Shown here one piece after another: positions 51,297 to 60,039 of a stretch of 64,000 nucleotides of DNA. The stretch is from Ramlibacter sp. (GTDB lineage: Bacteria > Pseudomonadota > Gammaproteobacteria > Burkholderiales > Burkholderiaceae_C). A program made the translations under genes and the position numbers. The stretch lies in the NCBI GenBank assembly GCA_019635435.1, contig JAHBZM010000001.1:2728001-2792000 (forward strand). The letters run 5' to 3'. Under the pieces are notes generated by a model that worked only from the letters and a program-made list of their open reading frames with translations, was not told the origin of the DNA and ran no database searches. The first letter of the stretch is position 1. Every line of letters starts with the position of its first letter.

Positions 51297-51848
51297 ATGA
51301 CCGACCTGACTGACGGGCCCGCCCCGGCGCCCGGACCTGACACGCCTTCTTCCCGACCCGCACTCGCCGCGCCCCCGCTGCGCCGGCGCATGGCCTGCTG
51401 GCTCTACGAAGGCATCCTGCTGTTCGCCGTGGTCTTCGTTGCGGGCTGGCTGTTCAGCACCCTGGGGCAGATGCGCAATGCCATGGACGAGCGCCGGCAC
51501 CTGCTGCAGGCCTTCCTGTTCGTGGTGTTCGGCATCTATTTCACCTGGTTCTGGGCCCACGGCCAGACCCTGGCCATGAAGACCTGGGACATCCGTGTGG
51601 TGGACACCGCTGGCCAACCGGTCAGCCAGTGGCGGGCACTGGCGCGCTATGCGCTGTGCTGGCTCTGGTTCCTGCCGCCGCTCGCGGCCATCGCCCCGTT
51701 CAGCCTGTCCGGTGGCGAATCGGTGGTGATCCTCGGCGGCTGGGTGGCGGTCTGGGCCCTGCTGAGCCGCTTTCATCCGCAGCAGCAGTTCTGGCACGAC
51801 GCGCTGGCCGGCACGCGCCTGGTCTCCTCGCCTCCCCTGAGCAAATGA
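51297..51848 (+). CDS. RDD family membrane protein
   Basis: 183 aa. The N-terminal Pro-rich segment is followed by RRRMACWLYEGILLFAVVFVAGWLF, three further hydrophobic helices, and the conserved stretch GQTLAMKTWDIRVVDTAGQPV. RDD proteins have conserved Arg/Asp/Asp residues; the first helix here reads RRRMACWLYE, lacking the usual Asp. Function is unknown; transport has been suggested. It starts 15 bp after the DUF3106 gene. Confidence 0.87.
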   Translation: MTDLTDGPAPAPGPDTPSSRPALAAPPLRRRMACWLYEGILLFAVVFVAGWLFSTLGQMRNAMDERRHLLQAFLFVVFGIYFTWFWAHGQTLAMKTWDIRVVDTAGQPVSQWRALARYALCWLWFLPPLAAIAPFSLSGGESVVILGGWVAVWALLSRFHPQQQFWHDALAGTRLVSSPPLSK

Positions 51849-51879
51849 GGCCGTCATCTGGCTGCGCGACAATCCCGCC

Positions 51880-52263
51880 ATGATCGACGTCAATCCCCAA
51901 AAGGCCCGGACCGGATTCAACCGCGTCTGGCACGCCACCGGCTACTCACTGGAGGGCCTGCGCGCCGGCTGGGGCGAAACCGCATTCCGCCAGGAAGCCA
52001 TCGCGGCCATCGTGCTGCTGCCCGCGTCGCTGTGGCTGGGGCGCAGCTGGGTCGAGGTGGCGCTGCTGGCGGGCTCGGTGTTGATCCTCATGATCGTGGA
52101 ACTGCTGAACACCGGCATCGAGACCGCCATTGACCGGATCGGGCCCGAATGGCACGACCTGTCCAAGCGCGCCAAGGACATGGGCAGCGCCGCCGTGCTG
52201 CTGAGCCTGCTGATGTGCGCGGGCATCTGGGCCGCGGCCCTGTGGCACCGTTTCGCGGCATGA
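51880..52263 (+). CDS. dgkA: Diacylglycerol kinase
   Basis: 127-aa integral membrane enzyme with three helices, recycling diacylglycerol from membrane-derived oligosaccharide or LPS modification. FNRVWHATGYSLEGLRAGWG, AFRQEAIAAIVLLPASLWLG and the diagnostic VELLNTGIETAIDRIGPEWHDLSKRAKDMGSAAV (residues 71-104, active-site Glu and Asp) are present. The stop overlaps the next ATG (ATGA). Confidence 0.97.
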   Translation: MIDVNPQKARTGFNRVWHATGYSLEGLRAGWGETAFRQEAIAAIVLLPASLWLGRSWVEVALLAGSVLILMIVELLNTGIETAIDRIGPEWHDLSKRAKDMGSAAVLLSLLMCAGIWAAALWHRFAA

Positions 52264-52847
52264 ACCCGGCCTTTTCAGTCTGCGTCTATTGCGGCTCGCG
52301 GCCAGGCACGGACCCGGCCTTTGCCGCCGTGGCCCGCGTGGTCGGAACCTGGATCGGCGGACACGGCGGGCAACTGGTCTATGGCGGCGGCAACAACGGC
52401 CTGATGGGCGTGGTGGCCGACGCCACCCTGGCCGCCGGCGGCCGCGTCGTGGGCATCATTCCCAGGGCGCTGGTCGAGAAGGAATGGGCCAAGCGCGACT
52501 GCACCGAACTGCATGTGGTCGAGAGCATGCATGACCGCAAACGCATGATGGCCGAGCGCGCCGACGCCTTTGTGGCGCTGCCCGGGGGCATCGGCACCTT
52601 CGAGGAGCTGTTCGAGGTCTGGACCTGGCGCCAGCTGGGCTACCACGACAAGCCCGTGGGCCTGCTCAATGCCGGGGGCTACTACGACGCCCTGCTTGCG
52701 TTCCTGCAGTCCACCGTGCAGCAGGGCTTCATGGGCGACTGGCAGATGGGCTTGCTGAAGGTGGACACCGATGCGCAGCGGCTGCTCGAAGCCGTGGTGC
52801 AGGCAGCGGGCCAGTCCACCGGCCGGCTGCAGGCTTCGCAGATCTGA
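52260..52847 (+). CDS. LOG family protein (cytokinin riboside 5'-monophosphate phosphoribohydrolase-like)
   Basis: 195 aa. The family signature PGGIGTFEELFEVWTWRQLG and the nucleotide-binding GGGNNGLMGVVADA are exact. LOG proteins cleave the N-glycosidic bond of nucleotide 5'-monophosphates; in bacteria many probably hydrolyse AMP or modified AMP. The ATG sits in a 4-nt overlap with dgkA. Confidence 0.92.
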   Translation: MNPAFSVCVYCGSRPGTDPAFAAVARVVGTWIGGHGGQLVYGGGNNGLMGVVADATLAAGGRVVGIIPRALVEKEWAKRDCTELHVVESMHDRKRMMAERADAFVALPGGIGTFEELFEVWTWRQLGYHDKPVGLLNAGGYYDALLAFLQSTVQQGFMGDWQMGLLKVDTDAQRLLEAVVQAAGQSTGRLQASQI

Positions 52848-52963
52848 ACCGCCGCCGTGCCCCGGGGCCGGCGTCCAAATAGTCGCCCGGGATGGCCCCG
52901 CAAGCCTATACTGCGCTGGTGAAAGAATGACTCTTTCCAGGGAAAGGCAGCGATCGGGCCACC

Positions 52964-55006
52964 ATGTCCAGTGCTGACAAGATTCACAGAATCCATCGCC
53001 TGTATGCCGTTTCCAGCGGCATCAACCAGGCGATTGTCCGCATTGCCGACGAGACCCTGCTCTATGAGGAAGCCTGCCGCATCGCGGTGGAAGACGGCGG
53101 CCTGCTGATGGCCTGGGTGGGGCTGGCGTCCGTTCCCGGCGAGACGCTTCGGGTGGTGGCCCGCTGGGGCCGTGACGACGGCTACCTCGAGGCCGTTCAG
53201 GTCACCACCGATGCCACCCAGCTTGCGGGCCAGGGCCCCGGTGGCGAGGCCTTCCGCACCGGCCGGCCCTCCGTGTGCAATGACATCGAGGCCAGTGGCC
53301 AGTTCTTCGGCTCGCGCGACCAGGCCCTGGCTCGGGGCTTTCGCAGTTGCGGCGCCTTTCCCATCCGGTTCTCGGACCAGTCCGTGGGGGTGTTCCTGGT
53401 CTACGCCGCAGAACCCGGGTATTTCGATGCCGACGAGCTGTCTCTGCTCACGGCGCTGGCGGACAATTTCTCGTTCGCCGTCCAGGCCCGCCAGCGCGAC
53501 GTCCAGCGGCGCCAGGCCGAAGCCGCCCTGCGGGCCAGCGAAGCGCGCCTGCGCGCGCTCATCAACGCCGAACCCGAGTGCGTGAAGACCATCTCGCTGG
53601 ACGCCCGCGTGCTCGACATCAACCCCGCCGGCCTGCGCGCCATCGAGGCCCCGTCGCTGGAGGCGGTCCGCGGGCTGCCGGTGCTGGGCTTCATCCACCC
53701 CGAGGACCAGAGCGACTACCGGACCCTGCACGACCGGGTGGCCGCGGGCGGCAACGGCCAGCTCGAGTACCGCGCGCTCACGCGCAGCGGCGCCGTCCGC
53801 TGGATGGACAACCACTCGGTCCCGTTGCGCGCCGAGGACGGCAGCGTGGACAGCGTGCTGAGCGTGTCGCGCGACGTGACCGCGCGCAAGGCGGCCGAGG
53901 ACGAAACCCGGCAACTCGCGGCCCGCCTGGCCGAAACCCTCGAAAGCATGACCGACGCGCTGGTCACCGTGGACCCCCAGTGGCGCTTCACCTATATCAA
54001 CCGCGAGGCCGAAAGGGTGCTCAAGCGACCGCGCCACGAGTTGCTGGGCGCCAACATGTGGGTGGAGTTTCCTGACGGCAAGGGCTCGATTTTTGAACAG
54101 CAGTACCAGCGCGCCATCCGCGAGCAGCGGACGGTGGAGTTCGAGGACTTCTACGAGCCGCTGGGTGCCTGGCTCGAAGTGCACGCCTGCCCGTCGCCCC
54201 AGGGCCTGACCATTTACTTTCGCGACGCCAGCGCGCGCCACGAGGCGCAGGACGAGATCCTGCGGCTGAACGCCGAGCTTGAGCAGCGCGTGGGCGAGCG
54301 CACCGCCCAGCTCGAGGCCGCCAACCGCGAGCTCAGCGCGTTCTCGTACTCGGTGGCGCACGACCTGCGTTCACCGCTGGCGGCCATCAGCGGATTCCAG
54401 CACGCGCTGGAGCAATCACTGGGCGATGCGGTGACAGACAAGATGCGCCACTACCTGGCCCGCATGCGCGCCGGGCTGGTGCAGACCCAGGACATGATCG
54501 ACGCGCTGCTGGCGCTGTCACGCGTGTCGCGCGCGGAGCTGCGCTGGGAGTCCATGGACCTCGTGCCCCTGGCGCGCGCCGCGTTCGACGCCTGCCGCCA
54601 GCATGACAGCGGCCGGCAGGCGATGCTGCAGGTGCCCGACCAGATCCGCATCTGGGGCGACCCGCGCCTGCTGCAACTGGTCATGGACAACCTGATTGGC
54701 AACGCCTGGAAATTCTCGGCCCACACCGACTGCGCGGTGATCAGCGTCGGGGTGGAGCAAGGTGCGAACGGCGAAGCCGTCTTCCGGGTGTCGGACAACG
54801 GCGTGGGCTTTGACATGGCCTATGCGGACAAGCTGTTTGGCGCCTTCCAGCGCCTGCACCGCCAGGATGAGTTCCCGGGCACCGGCATCGGGCTGGCCAA
54901 TGTCTGGCGCATCGTGTCCATGCATGGCGGCCGGGTCTGGGGTGAATCGGCGCCCGGCCAGGGCGCCACCTTCCGCTTCACGCTGGGGCGTCACGCCCCG
55001 GATTGA
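52964..55006 (+). CDS. GAF-PAS-PAS sensor histidine kinase
   Basis: 680-aa soluble kinase without membrane helices. Residues about 25-180 are a GAF domain, 185-310 a PAS domain with PAC (LEYRALTRSGAVRWMDNHSV), and 320-440 a second PAS (TYINREAERVLKRPRHELLG). A coiled-coil linker leads to HisKA with His466 in SYSVAHDLRSPLAAISGFQH. The ATPase domain has N (MDNLIGNAWKFS), G1 (SDNGVGFDMAYADKLFGAFQ) and G2 (GTGIGLANVWRI) boxes. This H-box subgroup resembles phytochrome-type and cyanobacterial kinases. No response regulator is adjacent, so its partner is elsewhere. A TATACT -10-like sequence is at 52909. Confidence 0.93.
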   Translation: MSSADKIHRIHRLYAVSSGINQAIVRIADETLLYEEACRIAVEDGGLLMAWVGLASVPGETLRVVARWGRDDGYLEAVQVTTDATQLAGQGPGGEAFRTGRPSVCNDIEASGQFFGSRDQALARGFRSCGAFPIRFSDQSVGVFLVYAAEPGYFDADELSLLTALADNFSFAVQARQRDVQRRQAEAALRASEARLRALINAEPECVKTISLDARVLDINPAGLRAIEAPSLEAVRGLPVLGFIHPEDQSDYRTLHDRVAAGGNGQLEYRALTRSGAVRWMDNHSVPLRAEDGSVDSVLSVSRDVTARKAAEDETRQLAARLAETLESMTDALVTVDPQWRFTYINREAERVLKRPRHELLGANMWVEFPDGKGSIFEQQYQRAIREQRTVEFEDFYEPLGAWLEVHACPSPQGLTIYFRDASARHEAQDEILRLNAELEQRVGERTAQLEAANRELSAFSYSVAHDLRSPLAAISGFQHALEQSLGDAVTDKMRHYLARMRAGLVQTQDMIDALLALSRVSRAELRWESMDLVPLARAAFDACRQHDSGRQAMLQVPDQIRIWGDPRLLQLVMDNLIGNAWKFSAHTDCAVISVGVEQGANGEAVFRVSDNGVGFDMAYADKLFGAFQRLHRQDEFPGTGIGLANVWRIVSMHGGRVWGESAPGQGATFRFTLGRHAPD

Positions 55007-55019
55007 GCCCTGGCGGGGC

Positions 55020-55358
55020 TCAGACCGCCGATTCGTCGGTTTCGCCGGTGCGGATGCGCACCACGCGCTCCACGCTGGTCACGAAGATCTTGCCGTCGCC
55101 GATCTTGCCCGTGCGCGCGGCCTTGACGATGGCGTCCACGCAGCGCTCGACGTCGTCGTCCTTGACCACCACCTCCACCTTGACCTTGGGCAGGAAATCG
55201 ACCACGTACTCGGCACCGCGGTACAGCTCGGTGTGGCCCTTCTGGCGGCCGAAGCCCTTGACTTCGGTGACCGTGAGGCCGGTCACGCCGCACTCGGCGA
55301 GCGACTCGCGCACCTCTTCGAGCTTGAACGGTTTGAGGATGGCGGTGATCTGCTTCAT
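55020..55358 (-). CDS. glnB: Nitrogen regulatory protein PII
   Basis: 112 aa, the exact PII length. The T-loop Tyr51 (RGAEYVVDF), site of uridylylation, is present, with B-loop TGKIGDGKIFV and C-terminal RIRTGETDESAV. PII senses ATP/ADP and 2-oxoglutarate and relays glutamine status. It lies 63 bp after nadE on the same strand, an arrangement seen in other Proteobacteria where PII interacts with NadE. No amtB follows, so glnB rather than glnK is favoured. Convergent with the histidine kinase gene, 13 bp apart. Confidence 0.95.
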   Translation of the reverse strand: MKQITAILKPFKLEEVRESLAECGVTGLTVTEVKGFGRQKGHTELYRGAEYVVDFLPKVKVEVVVKDDDVERCVDAIVKAARTGKIGDGKIFVTSVERVVRIRTGETDESAV

Positions 55359-55421
55359 GGATGGTGTCCCCAGGGTGATGGGCCGGGCCGGCGGCTGCAC
55401 CGCTACGCCCCGCCCTGTTGG

Positions 55422-57083
55422 TTAAAGGTACTTGCTGGTTATAGGATAGCGCCAATCCTTGCCGAAGCTGCGGTGGCTGACCCTAATCCCCACGGGCGAC
55501 TGGCGGCGCTTGTATTCGTTGATCTTGATCAGCCGCGTGACGCGCGCCACGTCGGCGGCCGGATAACCCGCGGCCACGATCTCGGCGGCCGACTGGTCGT
55601 TTTCCATGTAGCGCTCCAGGATGGCGTCCAGCACCTCGTAGGGCGGCAGGCTGTCCTGGTCCTTCTGGTCGGGCCGCAGCTCGGCGCTGGGCGGGCGCGT
55701 GATGATGCGCTCGGGAATGGGGTTGGCCCCCGTGCCAAACGGGTCGTGCGCGTTGCGCCAGCGCGCCAGGCGGAACACCGCGGTCTTGAGCAGGTCCTTG
55801 ATCACGGCAAAGCCGCCGGCCATGTCGCCGTACAGCGTGCAGTAGCCCGTGGCCATCTCGCTCTTGTTGCCCGTGGTCAGCACGATGCTGCCGAACTTGT
55901 TGGACAGCGCCATCAGCAGCGTGCCGCGGATGCGGGCCTGGATGTTTTCCTCGGTGGTGTCCTCGGGCAGGCCCTTGAACTCGCCCGCCAGCGAGGTCTT
56001 GAAGGCCTCGAACTGCGGCACGATGGAGATCTCGTCATAGCGCACGCCCAGGCGGGCCGCCATGTCGCGCGCGTCAATCCAGGAGATGTCGGCCGTGTAG
56101 GGCGAGGGCATCATCACCGCGCGCACCCGGCCGGCGCCCAGCGCATCGACCGCAATGGCCAGCACCAGCGCCGAGTCGATCCCGCCCGACAGGCCCAGCA
56201 GCACGCCGGGGAAGCCGTTCTTGCCGATGTAGTCGCGCACGCCCAGCACCAGGGCGCTCCACAGGTCGGCGTCGGCGTGGGGCTCGGGCGCCAGTTCTGC
56301 TACCAGATTGATAGCGCCGCGCGCCCGCCCCGCCTGGACTGCAAACAGATTCTCTTCAAAACTCGGGGCCCGGCCCGCGACCTGGCCGTCAGCGCCGATG
56401 GCGAACGACCGGCCCTCGAACACCACCTCGTCCTGCCCGCCCACCAGGTGGGCGTAGACCAGCGGCAGCCCGCAGGCGCGCACCCGCTCGCGCATGGTGG
56501 CCTCGCGCTCGCCGCCCTTGCCCGCATGGAACGGCGAGGCGTTGATCACCGCCAGCAGCTCGGCGCCGGCCTCGCGGGCCAGCCGGGCCGGCTCCTCGAA
56601 CCAGGCGTCCTCGCAGATCAGCAGGCCGATGCGCACGCCCTGCACCTCGAACACGCAGGTGTCCTGCCCCGGCGTGAAATACCGGCGCTCGTCAAACACC
56701 TGGTAGTTGGGCAGCTCGCGCTTGGCGTAGGTGGCCAGCACCCGGCCCTCGCGCAGCACGCTGGCCGCGTTGTGGCGCTGCTGCACGGCCACGCTGCGGG
56801 TGCGCTGGTCGCCCCCGGTGGGGTGGCCCACCACCACGGTCATGTCCTTTAACCCGGCGAGTTCGCGGGCCACCGTTTTCACGGCATCATCACAGGCCGC
56901 GATGAAGGCGGGCCGCAGGAACAGGTCCTCGGCCGCATAGCCGCAGATGGACAGTTCGGGCGTGAGCAGCAGGCGGGCGCCGTCCGCGTGGGCGGACCGG
57001 GCCGCCTCGATGATTTTGGCGGCGTTGCCCGGCATGTCGCCCACCACGAAATTGAGCTGGGCGACGCAGAGTTTGAGAGTCAT
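55422..57083 (-). CDS. nadE: Glutamine-dependent NAD(+) synthetase
   Basis: 553 aa. An N-terminal nitrilase-type glutaminase domain (residues 1-245; catalytic Cys in IGLLICEDAWFEEP) supplies ammonia to the C-terminal synthetase domain with the PP-loop LLGLSGGIDSALVLAIAVDA. It converts deamido-NAD to NAD in the last step. The linker between domains (residues about 240-262, APSFEENLFAVQAGRARGAI) is encoded by a dispersed repeat copy, in frame. Linker insertion there may be tolerated because it lies between folded domains. Confidence 0.96.
   Translation of the reverse strand: MTLKLCVAQLNFVVGDMPGNAAKIIEAARSAHADGARLLLTPELSICGYAAEDLFLRPAFIAACDDAVKTVARELAGLKDMTVVVGHPTGGDQRTRSVAVQQRHNAASVLREGRVLATYAKRELPNYQVFDERRYFTPGQDTCVFEVQGVRIGLLICEDAWFEEPARLAREAGAELLAVINASPFHAGKGGEREATMRERVRACGLPLVYAHLVGGQDEVVFEGRSFAIGADGQVAGRAPSFEENLFAVQAGRARGAINLVAELAPEPHADADLWSALVLGVRDYIGKNGFPGVLLGLSGGIDSALVLAIAVDALGAGRVRAVMMPSPYTADISWIDARDMAARLGVRYDEISIVPQFEAFKTSLAGEFKGLPEDTTEENIQARIRGTLLMALSNKFGSIVLTTGNKSEMATGYCTLYGDMAGGFAVIKDLLKTAVFRLARWRNAHDPFGTGANPIPERIITRPPSAELRPDQKDQDSLPPYEVLDAILERYMENDQSAAEIVAAGYPAADVARVTRLIKINEYKRRQSPVGIRVSHRSFGKDWRYPITSKYL
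56297..56365 (+). repeat. Dispersed 65-75 bp element, copy D (inside nadE)
   Basis: CTGCTACCAGATTGATAGCG head, CCCGCCCCGCCTGGACTGCA centre, tail to about 56365. It is antisense to nadE and encodes the interdomain linker (residues about 240-262). The CCGCCCCGCCTGGACT run is shared exactly with the copy in hrpA. Confidence 0.72.
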
Positions 57084-57090
57084 ACCAAGA

Positions 57091-58299
57091 GTGAAAAATA
57101 GCTCGAACGATTATGTCACCCGGGTGCTGGCCTCGCCGCTGGAGGTGGATGCCGCCGCATGGAACGGCCTGCTCGCGCTGCAGGGCCAGCCCGGCCCGTT
57201 CATGCGCCACGAGTACCTGGCCGCCCTGCACCACAGCGGCAGCGCCACGCCCGACAGCGGCTGGGCGCCCTGCTTTGTCACGCTCTGGCAGGGCACGGAG
57301 CTGCACGCGGCCTGCGCGCTGTACCTCAAGAACCACTCCTATGGCGAATATGTATTTGACTGGGCCTGGGCCAACGCCTACGAGCAGCATGGCCTGGCCT
57401 ACTACCCCAAGGCGGTGGCGGCCGTGCCCTTCACACCGGTGCCCGGTGCCCGCCTGCTGGCGCGCACCGACGCCGCGCGCGCCGTGCTGGTGCGCACCCT
57501 GCTGGCCCTGTGCCAGACGCAGAAGCTGTCGTCGCTGCACCTGCTGTTTGGGGCCGGCGACGACATTGCCGCCTGCGAAGACGCGGGCCTGATGCTGCGC
57601 CACACGGTGCAGTTCCACTGGAAGAATGCCCAGGCGCCCTACGCCAGCTTCGACGCCTTTCTGGCCAGCCTGAACCAGGAAAAGCGCAAGAAGATCCGCC
57701 AGGAGCGGCGCAAGGTGGCCGAGGCCGGCGTGCACTTTCGCTGGGCCCGCGGCGCCGGCATCACGCCCGCTGACTGGGACTTCTTTTACCGCTGCTACGA
57801 GCGCACCTACCTGGAGCACGGCAACGCGCCCTACCTCACGCGCGACTTCTTCCGGCGCATGGCGCAGACCATGCCCGAGCACTGGCTGCTGTTTGTGGCC
57901 GAGCGCAACGGCCAGCCGATTGCTACGAGTTTGATAGCACTGAATGACCGCCAGTCCTGGACTCCAGGCCAAAATGGCTCTGAATCCTGGCCCGCCACCG
58001 CCTACGGCCGCTATTGGGGCGCGCTGGAGCGCGTGGATTGCCTGCACTTCGAGGCCTGCTACTACCAGCCGCTGGACTGGTGCATCCAGCACGGCTACCA
58101 GACCTTTGAGGGCGGCGCGCAGGGCGAGCACAAGATGGCGCGGGCCCTGATGCCGGTCAGGACCACCAGCGCCCACTGGCTGGCCCACCCGGCCTTTGCC
58201 GACGCGGTGCAGCGCTTCCTGGAGCGCGAGGGTGATGGCATCAGCGACTACATCGAACACCTGGACGCGCGCAGCCCGTTCAGGCAAGACAAACCCTAG
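57091..58299 (+). CDS. COG3146 (DUF482) GNAT-fold protein, FemAB-like
   Basis: 402 aa from a GTG 7 bp beyond the divergent nadE start (VKNSSNDYVTRVLASPLEVD). The family, often described as peptidoglycan biosynthesis or recognition, has two GNAT folds. Typical segments: FMRHEYLAALHHSGSATPDSGW, KNHSYGEYVFDWAWANAYEQHG, KRKKIRQERRKVAEAGV and YQTFEGGAQGEHKMARALMP. Function is unproven. Residues about 277-300 (LIALNDRQSWTPGQNGSES) are encoded by a dispersed repeat copy and separate ATSLIA from AYGRYWGALE, which are normally close together. Confidence 0.88.
   Translation: MKNSSNDYVTRVLASPLEVDAAAWNGLLALQGQPGPFMRHEYLAALHHSGSATPDSGWAPCFVTLWQGTELHAACALYLKNHSYGEYVFDWAWANAYEQHGLAYYPKAVAAVPFTPVPGARLLARTDAARAVLVRTLLALCQTQKLSSLHLLFGAGDDIAACEDAGLMLRHTVQFHWKNAQAPYASFDAFLASLNQEKRKKIRQERRKVAEAGVHFRWARGAGITPADWDFFYRCYERTYLEHGNAPYLTRDFFRRMAQTMPEHWLLFVAERNGQPIATSLIALNDRQSWTPGQNGSESWPATAYGRYWGALERVDCLHFEACYYQPLDWCIQHGYQTFEGGAQGEHKMARALMPVRTTSAHWLAHPAFADAVQRFLEREGDGISDYIEHLDARSPFRQDKP
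57919..57990 (+). repeat. Dispersed 65-75 bp element, copy E (best-preserved, inside COG3146 gene)
   Basis: ATTGCTACGAGTTTGATAGC head (imperfect GCTAC/GATAGC palindrome), CCGCCAGTCCTGGACTCCAG centre, then an AGGCC-AAAAT-GGCTCT dyad and GAATCCTGG tail. It is in the gene's orientation and reads through in frame with no stop. Confidence 0.8.
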
Positions 58300-58353
58300 T
58301 GCGCGGGCGCAATCGGCCGGGTTAAGGTGGGCGTCCACGGAGACACCCACCCC

Positions 58354-60039
58354 ATGAAATCACTGAGCGGCCTCGACGCCACCTTCCTGTACCTCGAAAC
58401 CCCGGAAACGCCCATGCACGTGGGCTCGCTCAACCTCTATGAGCTGCCGCGCGGCTTCAAGGGCAGCTTCCACAAGGCGCTGCAGGAGCACATTGGCCGG
58501 CGCATGCACCTGGCGCCCATCTTCAGCCGCCGCCTGGCCTTCATGCCACTGGACCTGGGCCACCCGATCTGGGTCGAGGCCGACGAAGTCGATCTGGACT
58601 TCCACATCCGCAAGGTCAAGGGCAGCAAGCTCAGCGTCAAGCAGGTGGAGGCCATGGCCGCCCAGCTGCACGGCCAGCTGATCGACCGCGAACACCCGCT
58701 ATGGGAGTTCTATGTGTTTGACAGCATCACGCCGCCGCCCGACATGGCCATCGAGGGCAAGCTGGTGGCCTTCTATTCCAAGATCCACCACGCCGCGCTC
58801 GACGGCAAGGGCGGCACGGTGCTGGCCAACGCCATGCTCGACGTGGCGCCCGTGCCGCGCGAGGTGGCGCCGCCCGACCTGTCCCGCAAGCGCCGCACGG
58901 CCGGCGACCTCAAGATCGGCGAGATGATTGGCGCGGTATTTTCCAACTCGCTCGCGCAGTACGCCAAGCTGGCGCGCTCGCTGCCCGCGGCCGCGGGCTC
59001 GCTGGGCGGCGCGGTGGCCCGGCAGTCGGTCAAGGGCGGCGACAAGGGCCTGACCAGCCTGCGGCCCAAGTCGCCGATCAGCCTGGCGCCCAAGACCATC
59101 TTCAACGCCGGCATCACGCGCGACCGCGTGTTTGCCACCGCCAGCGTGCCCTTTGCCGAGTGCAAGGCCATGGCCAGGGCCGTGGGCGGCTCGTTCAACG
59201 ACATCGTGCTGTGGATCTGCTCCACGGCGCTGCGCAACTACCTGACGAAGCACGCCACCCTGCCACGCAAGCCGCTGATTGCCGCCATGCCGGTAAGCCT
59301 GCGCGAGGAAAGCAACAAGGAACTCAACAACCAGGCCTCGATCACCGTGGTCGACCTGGGCACCCACCTGGCCCACCCCATGAAGCGCATGAACGCCATC
59401 ATGGCGTCCACCAGCAAGGTCAAGGAGGCGCTGATCAACCTCAAGTCGGTGCTGCCCACCGACTACCCCTCGTTCCTCTCGCCCTGGGTGGTGGGCGGCG
59501 CGGCGCGCGCCGTGTTCAAGACCTATGGCCGCAGCGGCGTGGCCGACCGCCTGCCATCCATCGCCAACCTGGCCATCAGCAATGTGCCGGGCCCGCAGGT
59601 GCCGCTGTACCTGGCTGGCGCGCGCATGCTGACCTTTCACCCGCTGTCGATCGTGATGCACGGGCTGGCGCTCAACATCACCATCCAGACCTATGCGGGC
59701 AGCGTGGACTTCGGCGTGATCGCCGACAAGAAGGCCGTGCCCCATGTGCAGGACCTGGCCGATGCGCTCGAGGCGGCCTTTGAAGAAGCACAAAAGTTGT
59801 ACGCCATGGCCCAGCCCTCGGTAGTAACCCCTGCACCCCCGGTCGCCAAGGCGACGCAATCGAAGACGCGCGACTCTAAACCCGGAACATCCCCCGCAGC
59901 GAAAACCGCCAAAGCTGCTACCGTGCGGGGCAGCAAAACAACCACGGGAAAGAAGGCAACCGATGCTCATGGCCACCCAGCGACAAGACCTGCCCCTCGA
60001 CGATCTGCCGCCGCCAAGCCTCGCACTGCTCGCGCTTGA
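58354..60039 (+). CDS. Wax ester synthase / diacylglycerol acyltransferase (WS/DGAT)
   Basis: 561 aa. The first 475 residues are the WS/DGAT family: MKSLSGLDATFLYLETPETP at the N-terminus, active-site H145-H146-x3-D150-G151 (SKIHHAALDGKGG), NDIVLWICSTALRNYL, and ANLAISNVPGPQVPLYLAGA near the C-terminus. It makes wax esters or triacylglycerol as storage lipid. An unusual Lys/Ala/Pro-rich tail (about residues 490-561) resembles histone- or PhaF-like basic tails. The tail overlaps the next gene by 77 nt in another frame. An alternative GTG at 58327 adds nine residues. Confidence 0.9.
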   Translation: MKSLSGLDATFLYLETPETPMHVGSLNLYELPRGFKGSFHKALQEHIGRRMHLAPIFSRRLAFMPLDLGHPIWVEADEVDLDFHIRKVKGSKLSVKQVEAMAAQLHGQLIDREHPLWEFYVFDSITPPPDMAIEGKLVAFYSKIHHAALDGKGGTVLANAMLDVAPVPREVAPPDLSRKRRTAGDLKIGEMIGAVFSNSLAQYAKLARSLPAAAGSLGGAVARQSVKGGDKGLTSLRPKSPISLAPKTIFNAGITRDRVFATASVPFAECKAMARAVGGSFNDIVLWICSTALRNYLTKHATLPRKPLIAAMPVSLREESNKELNNQASITVVDLGTHLAHPMKRMNAIMASTSKVKEALINLKSVLPTDYPSFLSPWVVGGAARAVFKTYGRSGVADRLPSIANLAISNVPGPQVPLYLAGARMLTFHPLSIVMHGLALNITIQTYAGSVDFGVIADKKAVPHVQDLADALEAAFEEAQKLYAMAQPSVVTPAPPVAKATQSKTRDSKPGTSPAAKTAKAATVRGSKTTTGKKATDAHGHPATRPAPRRSAAAKPRTARA

